Assembly (NCBI GenBank): GCA_026990765.1
Contig: JALXCV010000116.1
Span: 1-42,737, forward strand
From: Hyphomicrobiales bacterium
Lineage (GTDB): Bacteria > Pseudomonadota > Alphaproteobacteria > Rhizobiales > Aestuariivirgaceae
Reading direction: 5' to 3'
Length of the DNA: 42,737 nt
The notes under the pieces were generated by a model. The model ran no database searches. It was not told the origin of the DNA and was given only the letters and a program-made list of their open reading frames with translations. Every line of letters begins with the position of its first letter. Position 1 is the stretch's first letter. The position numbers and the translations under genes are program-made. Positions 34,701 to 42,737 of this stretch are shown one piece after another.

Positions 34701-36125
34701 GGAAAATGACAAAAGCACTTTGGCCCAGCTACCACCACCATGGTAATTATCAATAGCGTAAGCGAACTCTGCTGAATTAATAAAGGAATTGGGAACCCTA
34801 AACCAGTACCCACCAATGCCATTGTCAAAACCTGGCACTGCCGTGCCATCAGACGAATCATTGGTCCCACTTGGTCCTCCCTGTGAAAACTGGATAATAG
34901 TTTTGGCAAAATCGCCAGAATTATCATTGGCCAGCAATTGGTCATAGGATATAAAATATTGACCTGTTGAGTTACGAATAAAGGAGAGTGGATCATCGTG
35001 AGCTTCCGGGTAATTTGGAAGGCTAGCAGTTATTACTGCCGTATTACTCGCATTATTGTTTTCATTAGATTCATTCGTAGTATTGTTTTTGTCAGCCTTA
35101 ACCCTGAAATAATATTGCCCCTCACCAATCGAATCAGGGATAGTAAAATTACGGCTTGCATAGGTCTTTGTTAAATTAGGACCCAAAGAAGGCGTGAAGA
35201 ATCCAGAATATGCATGCTCAACATAACCAGTTTGTGCATTCACCAGTTCTACACCGACATTCCCGGCATTTGCCGTAGCATCACCCATATTTTTCACTGT
35301 AAACCCAAACTGAACTGAATCTCCAGGATGCATTTCGCCAACTGGCTGCGAGTCAATCATGACTACAAGATCAGGTTTTGGCTGGGGTATAATACTGATA
35401 TTCCAGGTTTCAACATTATTCCCATAGTTACTTTCAGTTATGCTGTTATTAGGGTTAACAGTAACCTTTATATAAGTACTCGATGCTCCATTGGAAGGAG
35501 CCGTAAAACTGGCATTAACCATTCCTTCACTATTGGGATAACGCATTGAAGATGAAGGGATTTTGGTAGTGCTGGCAATGAGAGTTCCATTGGCATTGAA
35601 ATATTCAAACAAAACATTTACTTGCGATGGCCCTTGCCCCCCAATATTCTTGAGAGAAGCATTCACGGAAAAGCCTTGGCCCTCTCTCAGAGATCCAGAA
35701 GGTCCGGTAATTGACTGCACAACATAATCTGGATTACTACCTCCACCATCCAGATCCTTGATAACACCATACGCTTCATCCTTAAGGCCAATGGTTCCAT
35801 TGGAACCATCAGAAAGAAAAACCTGAACCAGTTCCAGAGTTATATTTTTATTTCCATCAACATCATTCGTATAAAGTCTGAAGCTTGCCTGAGTATTCCC
35901 AGAACGCTGCACACCTACCGTAAAGTAATTTACTGAGCCACTGCCGCTATTATGCGAAGCACCACCTTGAAAGTAATAGTCATTTTGATAATTTGCACCG
36001 GAGACCTTGAATTTCAGAGATGTTGTATAGGCTGATCCATTATTATCCCCCATAAACCGTATTATCTTAGAGGTACCTTCGTTAAAAGTACCCAGATTAT
36101 TTTCAAATTGCCAGTTAGTAGACAT
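28725..36125 (-). CDS. Giant RTX calcium-binding, type I secreted protein (about 2466 residues)
   Basis: Translation from ATG 36125 (behind GGGGGTGAG) gives a protein without a signal peptide but with a type I secretion-type C-terminus ending SSDFIFG. Domain order by eye: a unique N-terminus (1-130); two CARDB-like domains (about 131-245 and 250-368); a further segment to 480; two Calx-beta-like domains (about 485-590 and 600-715); an unclassified region (about 716-1010) with no glycine-rich repeats; a first RTX block (GSETGDVIYGSGSSDLIEG onward) and an acidic stretch DDDDDGRNR; then about 1100 residues of tandem RTX modules. Twelve modules carry a strand like VTVRLYNGTGSGGDAxGD followed by nonapeptides GGxGxDxLxG. 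Adhesin, matrix or enzyme roles are all possible. It converges with the Cys-rich gene, 8 nt apart, with no terminator seen. Confidence 0.9.
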   Translation of the reverse strand: MSTNWQFENNLGTFNEGTSKIIRFMGDNNGSAYTTSLKFKVSGANYQNDYYFQGGASHNSGSGSVNYFTVGVQRSGNTQASFRLYTNDVDGNKNITLELVQVFLSDGSNGTIGLKDEAYGVIKDLDGGGSNPDYVVQSITGPSGSLREGQGFSVNASLKNIGGQGPSQVNVLFEYFNANGTLIASTTKIPSSSMRYPNSEGMVNASFTAPSNGASSTYIKVTVNPNNSITESNYGNNVETWNISIIPQPKPDLVVMIDSQPVGEMHPGDSVQFGFTVKNMGDATANAGNVGVELVNAQTGYVEHAYSGFFTPSLGPNLTKTYASRNFTIPDSIGEGQYYFRVKADKNNTTNESNENNNASNTAVITASLPNYPEAHDDPLSFIRNSTGQYFISYDQLLANDNSGDFAKTIIQFSQGGPSGTNDSSDGTAVPGFDNGIGGYWFRVPNSFINSAEFAYAIDNYHGGGSWAKVLLSFSGTVNDPKPAVSVNDASTVTEGQDLVFQVNISNANQYPVNVIWEAGSGAGSGAGNAQWSGTLTVPANVSSSEIHISTVNDGIVNPDVTVPLVITSLSGGNGATIADGQAFGDVLDAGGTTPPVGSIFSISADDAVKYEGDVGETGYTFTVTRSGDVSGSETIWWTFDGTSPNAADINTDFVTSPGSYILNFAANETAKTISVNVKGDTEFEDNESFIVRLENQPAGSSVSNSTAIGRILNDDAKLPEISPFLFSIAKLFIGSFPSVFTEYAEIALDTITNNNLKHEIYSKVIDYLTELYEHQNTKYLLSVDFSANAAYTLGSSVGYSIDLADLLQITPEGRGGYDGNEHGKVTTFFSASTSILHPNIVNGKVALSLSPVQFDSQTADLYQDDMEFFDFGINSSAVFGELPVVRLAGKMFSFDLKTSDIANLLAGEIGPEEVQIKVEAGLPVGTNLKLSAGVKSTINVDQLTGFFKGENLVAPDIEGYFTFKDHSFFKGQLLKIGLNSEISEVDRDLIIKQYGLGLSLDVNNYYPPSATDGLTGSETGDVIYGSGSSDLIEGLASTDFLYGLGGDDKIWGGEQFDYLYGGSGNDILSPDQDGALAIGGTGNDTYVIFSADDDDDGRNRTRIIDDGTSSDRDVIVYANLRNIKSSFLSPEELKVTFDQNGASLTINFFDEDLFFDDRLNSVTIYNQAFEEDRIEYLEIAMSYGVNGRQVNRIIDLKEEAASRGFFTNVTESDRISPEKLAILLSAGSSLSDLVISQTTSALSVTGGDNVLIGGGDQHGGDGKDILSGELSGAILDGGSDTDTLDMMYSGQPDVNYEVNLNSNIVKLRSNLVFEAGEDRFAILSAEQVANGGATGGNEDFDTLVSIENVITGGGDDLIVGNNENNSLIGNGGIDDIKGGGGADIVNGGPGADNLDGGAGDDTATYFESSGSVTVRLYNGTGVGSDAQGDVLTNIENIVGSSFADALIGSYGVNNMIEGGAGADYINGLTGNNTVSYASSSGRVTVRIYNGTSTGSDAHGDTLANIDNVIGSAYSDTLIGGYNSSNFLSGGQGDDVLFGLSGYDALYGGWGDDLLNGGAGIDSINGGIGYDTASYDGSKLGVTVRLYNGSGSGGDAEGDMLDSIEGIVGSSQADTLIGSYNTDNVINGGSGADYINGLTGQNTVSYEDADGSVTVRLFNGTGAGNDAQGDIIVNMQNIIGSQFNDVLIGTYGQNNIIEGGAGADYLNGLTGNNAVSYSDSEAAVTIRLYNGSGVGGDAEGDILANFQNAIGSSYNDTLIGTYGAANFLSGGEGRDYLFGLSGDDALYGGWNDDILDGGEGSDAINGGIGVDTVSYSSSQGAVTVRLYNGSGSGSDAEGDRLLNIENITGSKFNDALIGSYNSNNTIEGGAGADYLDGLSGNDTASYSTSSQGVVIRLFNGTGQGGDAEGDMLANIENVTGSTNDDVLFGSYDESNVLTGGSGSDILFGLSGNDILNGGAGNDLLSGGAGADILRGENGADTVTYTGSTSAVDVNLETGVGRNGDAEGDFYHGIENAHGSDHDDTLTGTSSQIGNILSGGSGNDYIVGLAGRDTLQGNTGNDRLEGGSGADILQGGVGSDTVIYQHSGSAVTIRLYNGTGSGGEAHGDMLEDIENVIGSDHIDALIGSYGVNNILEGGAGADYINGLTGRDTASYAHSSASVTVRLYNGTGSGGDAHGDTLVSMENAIGSDYNDALFGTFNASNFLSGGVGNDLLFGLSGNDALYGGWGDDLLSGGAGADVLNGSIGSDTATYSDSGGGVAVLLYNGTAFGNDAQGDTLNNVENVIGSSFADSIYGAFNMDNILEGGAGADTINGLTGNDTVSYVSSSSGVTVRLYNGTGVGGDAQGDSLVSMENILGSSYADTLIGSYVTDNVINGGGGNDHLFGLTGTDTFAFNDNFGNDVIHDFANGTEMVDMSGSSLAVGDLRFEISGDDTIAHFDNLDASISDTITFSGFTFGISSSDFIFG
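28960..31930 (-). repeat. Tandem RTX module array inside the giant protein gene
   Basis: Twelve diverged copies of a module of roughly 65-110 codons, each with an xVTVRLYNGTGxGxDAxGD core, an IENxIGSxxxDxLIGSYG linker and GGAGADYxNGLTGNDTxSY nonapeptides. The eighth copy is atypical (VDVNLETGVG). Some copies carry an extra LFGLSGNDALYGGWGDDLL unit, so the copies alternate in length. The array is a likely site of recombination and assembly error. Confidence 0.85.
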
Positions 36126-36572
36126 CTCACCCCCCATGCCAAATTGCCTAAACCCCACCCAGACAGTCAATTTATAATAAACCTCTGGTGATAGTCACAA
36201 AAAAAAATGTGAATTTATTATCCTATTGGATAAAGCTTATACCGATTGTTGTAAAGTTGAATATGGTATTTTCTAATTGACTTTGGGGGAGGGAGTTTGT
36301 TAGCCGCCGCAGGCTACAACTTCCACCTGACGCTCAGATGGATCAGGTTGCTTCTGGCTCTATACGCCATGGTTAAATCTTACCTGCCAATTTTAATTTG
36401 CGTAGTTATTGGTAGCTTTGGCAAGGTGCCAAGAGGAAACCACTATCAGCCTTAAAGACTGATAGTGGCCGGTTTTGGTTTTAGAGTGTTTCATGTTTTG
36501 CTTGAATCACAAACACAGCATTATCTGTAACTCAAGTTGGTGTTTCCGCTTCCTTAAAGAAGCATAAACACT
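36126..36572. other. Intergenic region between RTX genes 1 and 2: hairpins and a palindrome
   Basis: No gene seen. A TTATCC-tatt-GGATAA palindrome (36218-36233), about 95 nt before RTX gene 1, could be an operator. CCACTATCAG and CTGATAGTGG form a 10-bp stem near 36440-36470, followed by TTTTGGTTTT on the plus strand, terminator-like. At 36482-36575, 10-bp inverted ends TAGAGTGTTT and AAACACTCTA enclose a GCTTC-tttaag-GAAGC hairpin; the right end supplies the stop codon of RTX gene 2. Confidence 0.6.
36535..36571 (-). terminator. Probable terminator of RTX gene 2
   Basis: Just after the stop, the minus strand reads GTGTTTatGCTTCtttaag then GAAGCggAAACAC, an 11-bp interrupted stem. The T-run is poor, so it may act as a rho-linked or processing hairpin. 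Confidence 0.4.
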
Positions 36573-39245
36573 CTAGAAAATGAAGTCGCTGCTGTCGATG
36601 TCAGAGGTTATGCCTGACAGGGTAATAGTGTCAGTTACATCTGCATCAAGCTGGTCGAAGTGAACGACAGTATCGCTGCCCACGGTTTCTATGCGCAGGT
36701 CATCTGCGCTGAAGGATGAACCGCTCATATCCATCAGTTCTGTACCATTTTCGAAATCATGGATAACATCATTGCCAAAATTATCATCAAAGACAAATCT
36801 ATCGGTTCCGGTCAGACCAAACAGGTGGTCGCCACCGGCACCGCCATTGATGACATTATCAGTACCATAGCTGCCCAAAAGCAGATCGTTTGAGGCAGAA
36901 CCTATTACATTGTCAATATTGACCAGGGTGTCCCCGGCAGCATCGCCGCGCGCACCGGTGCCATTATAAAGCCTGACGGTTACGCCTTCATCTGAACCGG
37001 CGTAAGATGCTGTATTGGAGCCGCCAAGACCATTAATATAGTCAGCTCCGGCACCACCTTGAAGTACATTGTCGGCACCATATGCACCAATCAGGGCATC
37101 GGCATTATCAGAACCGATAACATTTTCAATGCTTTCATAAGTATCCCCGGCAGCATCTGCGCTGGCACCGGTTCCATTATAAAGGCGAACAATCACACCT
37201 CCAGATGAGGATGCATAGCTGGCTGTATCGATACCGGCACCACCATTCAGCATATCAGCGCCTGAACCACCTGCAAGCAGGTCATTGTCCATACCACCAT
37301 CAAGTATGTCATCACCTGACAGACCGAACAGATAGTCATTACCCTGACCGCCAGAAAGGTGATTTGATTCACCGAATGCACCGACCAGAGTATCGCCATT
37401 GGCAGAACCGGTTGCATTGGCAATATTGGCAAGAGTGTCACCCTGGGCATCACCGCCAGCGCCGCTATCATTGTACAGGCGCACGGTAACACTTGAGGCA
37501 GAGCCTGCATAAGAGGCAGTATTATTTCCGGTCAGGCCGTTGAGATAATCAGCCCCGGCGCCTCCTTCAAGTACATTATCAACCCCGTAAGAGCCAATGA
37601 TGCTGTCTGCAAAGTCGGTGCCAATGGCGTTTTCTACACTTTGCAGTGTATCACCATCAGCGAAACCACCAACACCTGTGCCATTGTAAAGGCGAAGGGT
37701 TATGCCAGAGGTTGAATCAGCATAAGAGGCGGTATCAATCCCGGCACCACCCATGAGTGTATCACTGCCCATGCCACCGGCAAGCATGTCATTGCCCATG
37801 CCGCCATCAAGCAGATCATCACCCATACCACCGTTGAGCATATCAACACCATCCATGCCCATCAGCATATTGTTGCCGGCATCACCGGTAATGACATCGC
37901 CAAGGCCTGTACCTTCAATGTTTTCGATATTGGACAGAGTATCGATATCACCAAAGCTGTCAGTTGCGGTTCCTGCTGCCAGATCGACATTAACACCACC
38001 TAATACCGGGGTATCAACAGCTGTTACTTCACCGATGGCGGCAGAATCAACATCGCGGGCATAGCTGACAGTATCGTTGCCTGACATGCCATCAAACATG
38101 TCATTACCGGCATGACCATAAAAGGCATTATCTTCAGCATCACCTGTAAATCTGTCATCAGAGCGTGTACCTTCCACTGCTTCAATGCCTGTCAGGGTGT
38201 CGGTATCACCATAGGCATCTGTTGCGGTATGGTTTGCCAGATCAACTATTACACCCGAGGTTCCGTAATCGCCAGATACTGATGATTCATGTACTTCATC
38301 CATCAGATAGCTGGTCATGTCATAACCGTCACCACCATTGATGATATCATCACCAGCAGCACCATTGAGCATTTCATCATCGGCACTGCCATTGATTACA
38401 TCATTGAAAACACTTCCATAAATGCCTTCAATACCAGCAAGTGTATCAGTATCGCCATAACCGTCGGTTACAGTTCCGGCACCACCACCGGTCAAATTGG
38501 CATTAATGCCATTATTGCCGCCGCTATAATGATCCAGAACGTATACAGACTGGTCACAACCTGAGCCGCCATCTATCATATCATCGCCACCCCTGCCGGC
38601 AAAAGCCTCAAAATCATCACTGGCAGCATTGCCGCCCGTCAGGAAATCTGCCTGATCTGTAGCATTTACATATTCGATATTTGACAGGGTGTCGGTATCA
38701 CCAAACTCATCTGTCGCCACTCCAGTTGCCAGATTTACATTAACCCCGGCATTGCCGCGGTAACTAACCTGGTCAAAACCGGATGCACCATCAATAATAT
38801 CATTACCGGCACCGCCATTGAAACTTTCAAAAAAGTCATTGCCACCGCCAGTCATTACGTCTCCCTGAGCGGTTCCCAGAACATTGGTCATACCGGTAAA
38901 GCTGTCTGTATCACCAAAACCGTCAATGGCAGTTCCGGTTGCCAGATTTACGTTTACGCCAGATGTGCCATACAAGCCATTGGCATCACGATTGGCTGCA
39001 TCAGCACTGTAATCAAGCTGATCAAAACCAGCACCACCGCTAATAGTGTCATCACCGGCGAGTGCCTGATAGGATTCAAAGCCGGAACCTGATCCGACCA
39101 TGTCGTCACCATACATCGAGGAACCACTAACAGCCGTTCCATTAAACATTTCATCACCAGGGACTGAAGTTGCAGTGCCTGGTGATGTAACAGTATCACC
39201 ACCATTCAGGTTTCCGATAATATTAGGGTTATTAACTAGACTCAT
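36573..39245 (-). CDS. RTX calcium-binding, type I secreted protein 2 (890 residues, mosaic)
   Basis: A secreted protein built almost entirely of RTX repeats, without signal peptide. It opens MSLVNNPNIIGNLNGGD behind GGAGAGTA. The N-terminal half uses the classical module (five copies like GVNVNLATGxAxDxFGDTD with LSNIEYV/LTGIEAV). After a run of bare nonapeptides (MLNGGMGDDLLDGGMGNDM), the C-terminal half has four copies of the RLYNGTG module found in the other two RTX genes. The end, DVIHDFENGTELMDMSGSS to SSDFIF, matches RTX 1 and 3 and should be the type I signal. The two-part make-up points to fusion or gene conversion. Confidence 0.9.
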   Translation of the reverse strand: MSLVNNPNIIGNLNGGDTVTSPGTATSVPGDEMFNGTAVSGSSMYGDDMVGSGSGFESYQALAGDDTISGGAGFDQLDYSADAANRDANGLYGTSGVNVNLATGTAIDGFGDTDSFTGMTNVLGTAQGDVMTGGGNDFFESFNGGAGNDIIDGASGFDQVSYRGNAGVNVNLATGVATDEFGDTDTLSNIEYVNATDQADFLTGGNAASDDFEAFAGRGGDDMIDGGSGCDQSVYVLDHYSGGNNGINANLTGGGAGTVTDGYGDTDTLAGIEGIYGSVFNDVINGSADDEMLNGAAGDDIINGGDGYDMTSYLMDEVHESSVSGDYGTSGVIVDLANHTATDAYGDTDTLTGIEAVEGTRSDDRFTGDAEDNAFYGHAGNDMFDGMSGNDTVSYARDVDSAAIGEVTAVDTPVLGGVNVDLAAGTATDSFGDIDTLSNIENIEGTGLGDVITGDAGNNMLMGMDGVDMLNGGMGDDLLDGGMGNDMLAGGMGSDTLMGGAGIDTASYADSTSGITLRLYNGTGVGGFADGDTLQSVENAIGTDFADSIIGSYGVDNVLEGGAGADYLNGLTGNNTASYAGSASSVTVRLYNDSGAGGDAQGDTLANIANATGSANGDTLVGAFGESNHLSGGQGNDYLFGLSGDDILDGGMDNDLLAGGSGADMLNGGAGIDTASYASSSGGVIVRLYNGTGASADAAGDTYESIENVIGSDNADALIGAYGADNVLQGGAGADYINGLGGSNTASYAGSDEGVTVRLYNGTGARGDAAGDTLVNIDNVIGSASNDLLLGSYGTDNVINGGAGGDHLFGLTGTDRFVFDDNFGNDVIHDFENGTELMDMSGSSFSADDLRIETVGSDTVVHFDQLDADVTDTITLSGITSDIDSSDFIF

Positions 39246-39880
39246 TTTTTACTCTCCAAATTTTGTTTGCGTCTTATGCGCTTGATCGGAGGGCAAGCTA
39301 TTGTTGCCAAACTAATATTAGCTGAATCTAATATGCAAAATGAAATAACTAGTTTTTACAGAACGTTAAGGATAAAACACATGCAAATTTTGTGACATAA
39401 AGCATCAACCCAGGCATTCAAAAAATGATATATTTAGTGCTGATATGGAATAATCTTCAGTTGAATTTGCAACTATAATATCCATTCCCGTTTGATAATA
39501 CTTACGGTGGGATACCAGACTGTATTCTGCAGAAAACAGTCAGTTTCAAAATAACCACAGGCAGGCTTACTATATTTGCTTCCCTTATTTTTTATTGTTG
39601 ACACTGCCTCGTGATATATTGGCAGGCATCGATCATGGAAGAACCTTATTTCATCACAAGCAATATTTGAATCAATGATTGTGATGGTTTTGGCGTCGGC
39701 AAATCAGCAGCTTTTTTATTGAAGTGCAAAATTGATTTTACACCTGCGACTTCTGACCGCATGTCTCTGCAGATAAAAAAACCGTCAATCACCGACGATG
39801 TAACCACAAGTCAGGACCACTTTCCTGCCAGCAGATGAAATTTCAAATATGTATGAGATAGTTTTTTGCATGGCTGAATT
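39246..39880. other. Intergenic region upstream of RTX gene 2
   Basis: A 635-nt AT-rich stretch in which I see no convincing gene. ATATTAG-ctgaat-CTAATAT (39315-39334) is a perfect 7-bp inverted repeat about 70 nt before the RTX 2 start and may be an operator. The rest has no clear RNA or repeat. Confidence 0.5.
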
Positions 39881-39911
39881 AAAAAAGGCCATGCAGAAAT
39901 CCGCATGGCCT
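39881..39911 (-). terminator. Rho-independent terminator of RTX gene 3
   Basis: On the minus strand AGGCCATGC (39911-39903), an 8-nt loop and GCATGGCCT (39894-39886) form a perfect 9-bp stem followed by TTTTTT, 25 nt after the RTX 3 stop. Confidence 0.88.
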
Positions 39912-39935
39912 GGAGTTGCAACCACTTCAAGACTG

Positions 39936-42737
39936 CTAGAAAATAAAGTCGCTGGCATCAATGCCGGAGGTGATTCCTGACAGGGTTATGGTGTCGGTTA
40001 TATCGGCGTCCTGCTGGTCGAAATGCACCAACGTATCAGAGCCAACGACTTCAATCCTGAGATCGGCTGCCGACAGGGATGAGCCGCTCATATCCATTAT
40101 TTCTGTGCCATTGTCGAAATCGTGGATCACATCATGGCCAAAACCGTCATCAAAGACGAAGGTATCGTTACCGGTAAGACCGAACATATGATCACCGCCC
40201 CTGCCACCGGTTATAACATTGTCGGTTCCATAGCTGCCCAAAAGCAGGTCATTCGACATGGAGCCGATAACATTATCAAAGTTGGCCAGAGTATCTCCTG
40301 TCGCATCACCACCGGTTGCGGTGCTATTATATAGTCGCACGGTTACACCGGTGGTTGAGCCGGCATAGGAAACGGTATTGTTGCCGGTCAGACCATCAAG
40401 ATTGTCAGCCCCGGCCCCGCCTTCAAGAATATTATCAACACCATTAGCGCCCAGGAGAGTGTCCACAAAACCAGAACCAATGATATTTTCAATGCTGTGG
40501 ATAGAGTCACCATTGGCATCACTTCCAGACGCGGTACCACTATCAAGATTTACGGTTACGCCACCAGCTGAAGAAGCATATGATACTGTGTCATTGCCGG
40601 AAAGACCGTTAATATAGTCAGCTCCTGCTCCACCTTCCAGAATATTATCAACTCCATAACTGCCAATCAGTGCATCATTAAAACCAGTTCCGATGGCATC
40701 TTCAATGCCTGAATATGTATCGCCCGCGGCTTCACCACCACTGCCGGTACCATTATAGAGCCTGACAGTCACTGCAGCAGATGATGAGTAATAGGTTATG
40801 GTATCAGAGCCAATACCACCATTGAGAACATCAGCTCCGGATCCACCTGCCAGCAGGTCATCACCCCAGCCGCCATAAATGACATCATTTCCTGACAGGC
40901 CAAACAGATAATCATTGCCCAGACCGCCGGAAAGGAAATTGCTGGCCCCGAAGGAGCCGACAAGAGTATCATTATACACAGAGCCTACGGCATTTTGAAT
41001 ATTGACCAATGTATCGCCGGTTGCATCACCACCAGAACCGGTTCCATTGTAAAGACGCACGGTTACACTGGCTGATGAACTGGCATATGACACAGCATTA
41101 CTGCCACTCAGGCCGTTAATATAGTCAGCTCCTGCCCCGCCTTCCAGAGTGTTATTGACACCATAGGCGCCAATCAGACTGTCATTATGGGCAGAACCTA
41201 CAGCATTTTGTATGTTGACCAATGTATCGCCGGTTGCATCGCCACCAGATCCGGTTCCATTGTAAAGACGGACAATTACCCCAGCAGCCGAACTGGAATA
41301 GGCAGCTGTATTAGTACCGGTCAGGCCATTAATATAATCAGCCCCGCCCCCACCTTCCAGTACATTATTAACGCCATAAGAGCCAATGATGCTGTCAGCA
41401 AAGTTGGTGCCAATAGCATTTTCGACACTTTGCAGTATATCACCATCAGCAAAACCACCAACACCTGTACCATTGTAAAGGCGAAGGGTTATGCCAGAGG
41501 TTGAGTTAGCATATGAGACGGTATCAATACCGGGACCGCCCATGAGCGTATCGCTGCCCATACCACCGGCAAGAGTGTCATTGCCTCCAAGGGCGGTGAT
41601 TATATCCTCTTCAAAAGTACCCGAAAGAATATCCGCACCAGCCGTCCCCGTGATATTACCTGAGACATTATTAACAGTGACCGCGATGGTCTGTGCCGCC
41701 GTACCGCCGTGGCCATCATCAGCGGTGATTTCAACCTCATAGATGTTATTACCGTCCACATCACCGGGAATTTCATAGTTTGGGGAGTCGGCAAAGCTCA
41801 GTGTGCCAGTGGCAGCACCGATGGCAAAGAGGGCTGCATCCGCCCCGCCAGAGATCGAAAAAGCGGGCGTGTCGCCAGCATCGGGGTCGATTGCGGTGAC
41901 GGTCATTACCGCACTGGTGTTCTCGTTAACGCTGGCGCTAGCAGAGCTGGTGATAGTCGGTGCCTCATTGACATTATCCACCGTGCCCGTGATGTAGAAA
42001 TTAAAGGGATTTTCATCGCTGTCATTGGTGTTAAATGTGAGCCATCCTGAGTGTGTTCCAACGCTGCCGGTATCCATGCGAACCGTGATCATATCGTAGC
42101 CGCCAGCCGCGATCGATGATGACAGGCCTTCCACTATGGTAAAGCCTGCAGGCACCGACAGACCCGAGGTGGTCAGGGTGGCGTTACCGTCATTGTAAAC
42201 GAAATACGCTTTTTCCTGCCCTGATGAACCCTGCGTATCCGTACCGAAATTGGTGCCATCGCTAGTGCTTGGTGTACTGTCACCATCGGTGATGTTGGTG
42301 GTGCCCCACTGGACACGGATCTCTGGATTCTGAGGTGCCGTAATGGTTAACTGGATCGGCTCGGAAACGTTATTATTCTCATTGCTTTCATTAGGCGTGC
42401 TGTTGTTATAATCCGCCTTCACGAAAAGGTAATAGGTGCCGGGATCATAATTAGCCAGAGCCTGAAGCTGTTCATGTTCGTTGGTATCATTCTCGCCAGC
42501 ACTCACAGTTCCCGCTGAATCCATGTCTATCCGGGTGGCATCGTTGAAATTCTGGGTTGTCGAGATATAAATACCCTGAACAACACTTGTAGCATCGGCA
42601 TTGCCCTGATTGGAAACCGTGTAGCGGATAGTCGTTTCACCATCTTGCTCAATACTTGTATTGTCAAGCCGTACATTACTGACAGTCAGGTCTGGCTGGG
42701 AAGCCGGGGCGTTAATTATCAACTGGATCGGCCCGGA
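39936..42737 (-). CDS. RTX calcium-binding, type I secreted protein 3 (partial, cut by window edge)
   Basis: More than 930 residues; the frame is open to the window edge, so the start is to the right. Visible order: the end of one CARDB-like repeat (SGPIQLIINAP), a second CARDB-like domain (QPDLTVSNVRLDN to EPIQLTITAPQNP), a DUF1573/choice-of-anchor-like beta domain (EIRVQWGTTNITDG to YITGTVDNVN), a cadherin-like domain (APTITSSASASVNENTSAV), then six RTX modules with RLYNGTG or similar cores. The C-terminus DVIHDFDNGTEIMDMSGSS to ASDFIF is nearly that of RTX 2. The 5' part looks more GC-rich than RTX gene 1. Confidence 0.9.
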   Translation of the reverse strand, partial: SGPIQLIINAPASQPDLTVSNVRLDNTSIEQDGETTIRYTVSNQGNADATSVVQGIYISTTQNFNDATRIDMDSAGTVSAGENDTNEHEQLQALANYDPGTYYLFVKADYNNSTPNESNENNNVSEPIQLTITAPQNPEIRVQWGTTNITDGDSTPSTSDGTNFGTDTQGSSGQEKAYFVYNDGNATLTTSGLSVPAGFTIVEGLSSSIAAGGYDMITVRMDTGSVGTHSGWLTFNTNDSDENPFNFYITGTVDNVNEAPTITSSASASVNENTSAVMTVTAIDPDAGDTPAFSISGGADAALFAIGAATGTLSFADSPNYEIPGDVDGNNIYEVEITADDGHGGTAAQTIAVTVNNVSGNITGTAGADILSGTFEEDIITALGGNDTLAGGMGSDTLMGGPGIDTVSYANSTSGITLRLYNGTGVGGFADGDILQSVENAIGTNFADSIIGSYGVNNVLEGGGGADYINGLTGTNTAAYSSSAAGVIVRLYNGTGSGGDATGDTLVNIQNAVGSAHNDSLIGAYGVNNTLEGGAGADYINGLSGSNAVSYASSSASVTVRLYNGTGSGGDATGDTLVNIQNAVGSVYNDTLVGSFGASNFLSGGLGNDYLFGLSGNDVIYGGWGDDLLAGGSGADVLNGGIGSDTITYYSSSAAVTVRLYNGTGSGGEAAGDTYSGIEDAIGTGFNDALIGSYGVDNILEGGAGADYINGLSGNDTVSYASSAGGVTVNLDSGTASGSDANGDSIHSIENIIGSGFVDTLLGANGVDNILEGGAGADNLDGLTGNNTVSYAGSTTGVTVRLYNSTATGGDATGDTLANFDNVIGSMSNDLLLGSYGTDNVITGGRGGDHMFGLTGNDTFVFDDGFGHDVIHDFDNGTEIMDMSGSSLSAADLRIEVVGSDTLVHFDQQDADITDTITLSGITSGIDASDFIF
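41349..41585 (-). repeat. Module shared with RTX gene 2 (counterpart 37561-37795)
   Basis: The segment from the LEGGxGADY motif back to MGSDTLMGG, including GITLRLYNGTGVGGFADGD, aligns with 37561-37795 without gaps; I count about 25 mismatches over 235 nt. Within it, a stretch of about 50 nt around the RLYNGTG codons differs at one position. Other modules in these genes are far more diverged. Confidence 0.75.

Overview
The window looks like a chromosomal stretch of an alphaproteobacterium, possibly marine or surface-associated and Hyphomicrobiales-like. The supports are a TIGR02302/DUF4175 protein, a DedA-dsbB pair, adjacent guaB and rsmB, a GTTC-N7-GTTC LexA box of the alphaproteobacterial kind, and moderate GC content. 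No 16S or marker tree can be built from it, so the assignment is inference.

Layout. (1) 1-3260, minus strand: the 5' end of a CobW-type GTPase, a DMT/EamA transporter, a penicillin-binding D,D-carboxypeptidase and a stand-alone LsrF thiolase. (2) 3484-12671: an amino-sugar locus. A minus-strand operon (BadF-type sugar kinase, GntR regulator, SIS-domain glucosamine-6-P deaminase, NagA) diverges from a plus-strand operon (MurQ, then an ABC sugar importer of SBP, two permeases and an ATPase). Two matching 18-bp operator candidates lie in the divergent promoter region. Together the genes can import an amino sugar, phosphorylate it, remove lactate from MurNAc-6-P, deacetylate GlcNAc-6-P and feed fructose-6-P to glycolysis. 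(3) 12858-15021: a heavy-metal P1B-type ATPase behind a MerR-type promoter. (4) 15022-18514: a 39-repeat, 38-spacer CRISPR array with no cas gene in the window. It ends next to a truncated integrase beside a tRNA-Leu gene. (5) 18515-28716: housekeeping genes: tRNA-Leu(CAA), DedA, DsbB, a TIGR02302 protein, EamA, TusE/DsrC, RsmB, GuaB, then an SOS-type Y-family polymerase with a small Cys-rich partner. (6) 28725-42737, minus strand: three large RTX (type I secreted, calcium-binding) proteins of about 2466, 890 and more than 930 residues. They share a repeat module marked by RLYNGTG and a common C-terminal secretion region; no secretion genes are visible.

The parts that most deserve attention are the CRISPR array (two pairs of spacers taken from diverged copies of the same target, a run of T-initial spacers, its position beside an integrase remnant), the paired direct-repeat operators of the amino-sugar regulon, and the mosaic RTX family, including an unclassified region of about 300 residues in the largest protein.
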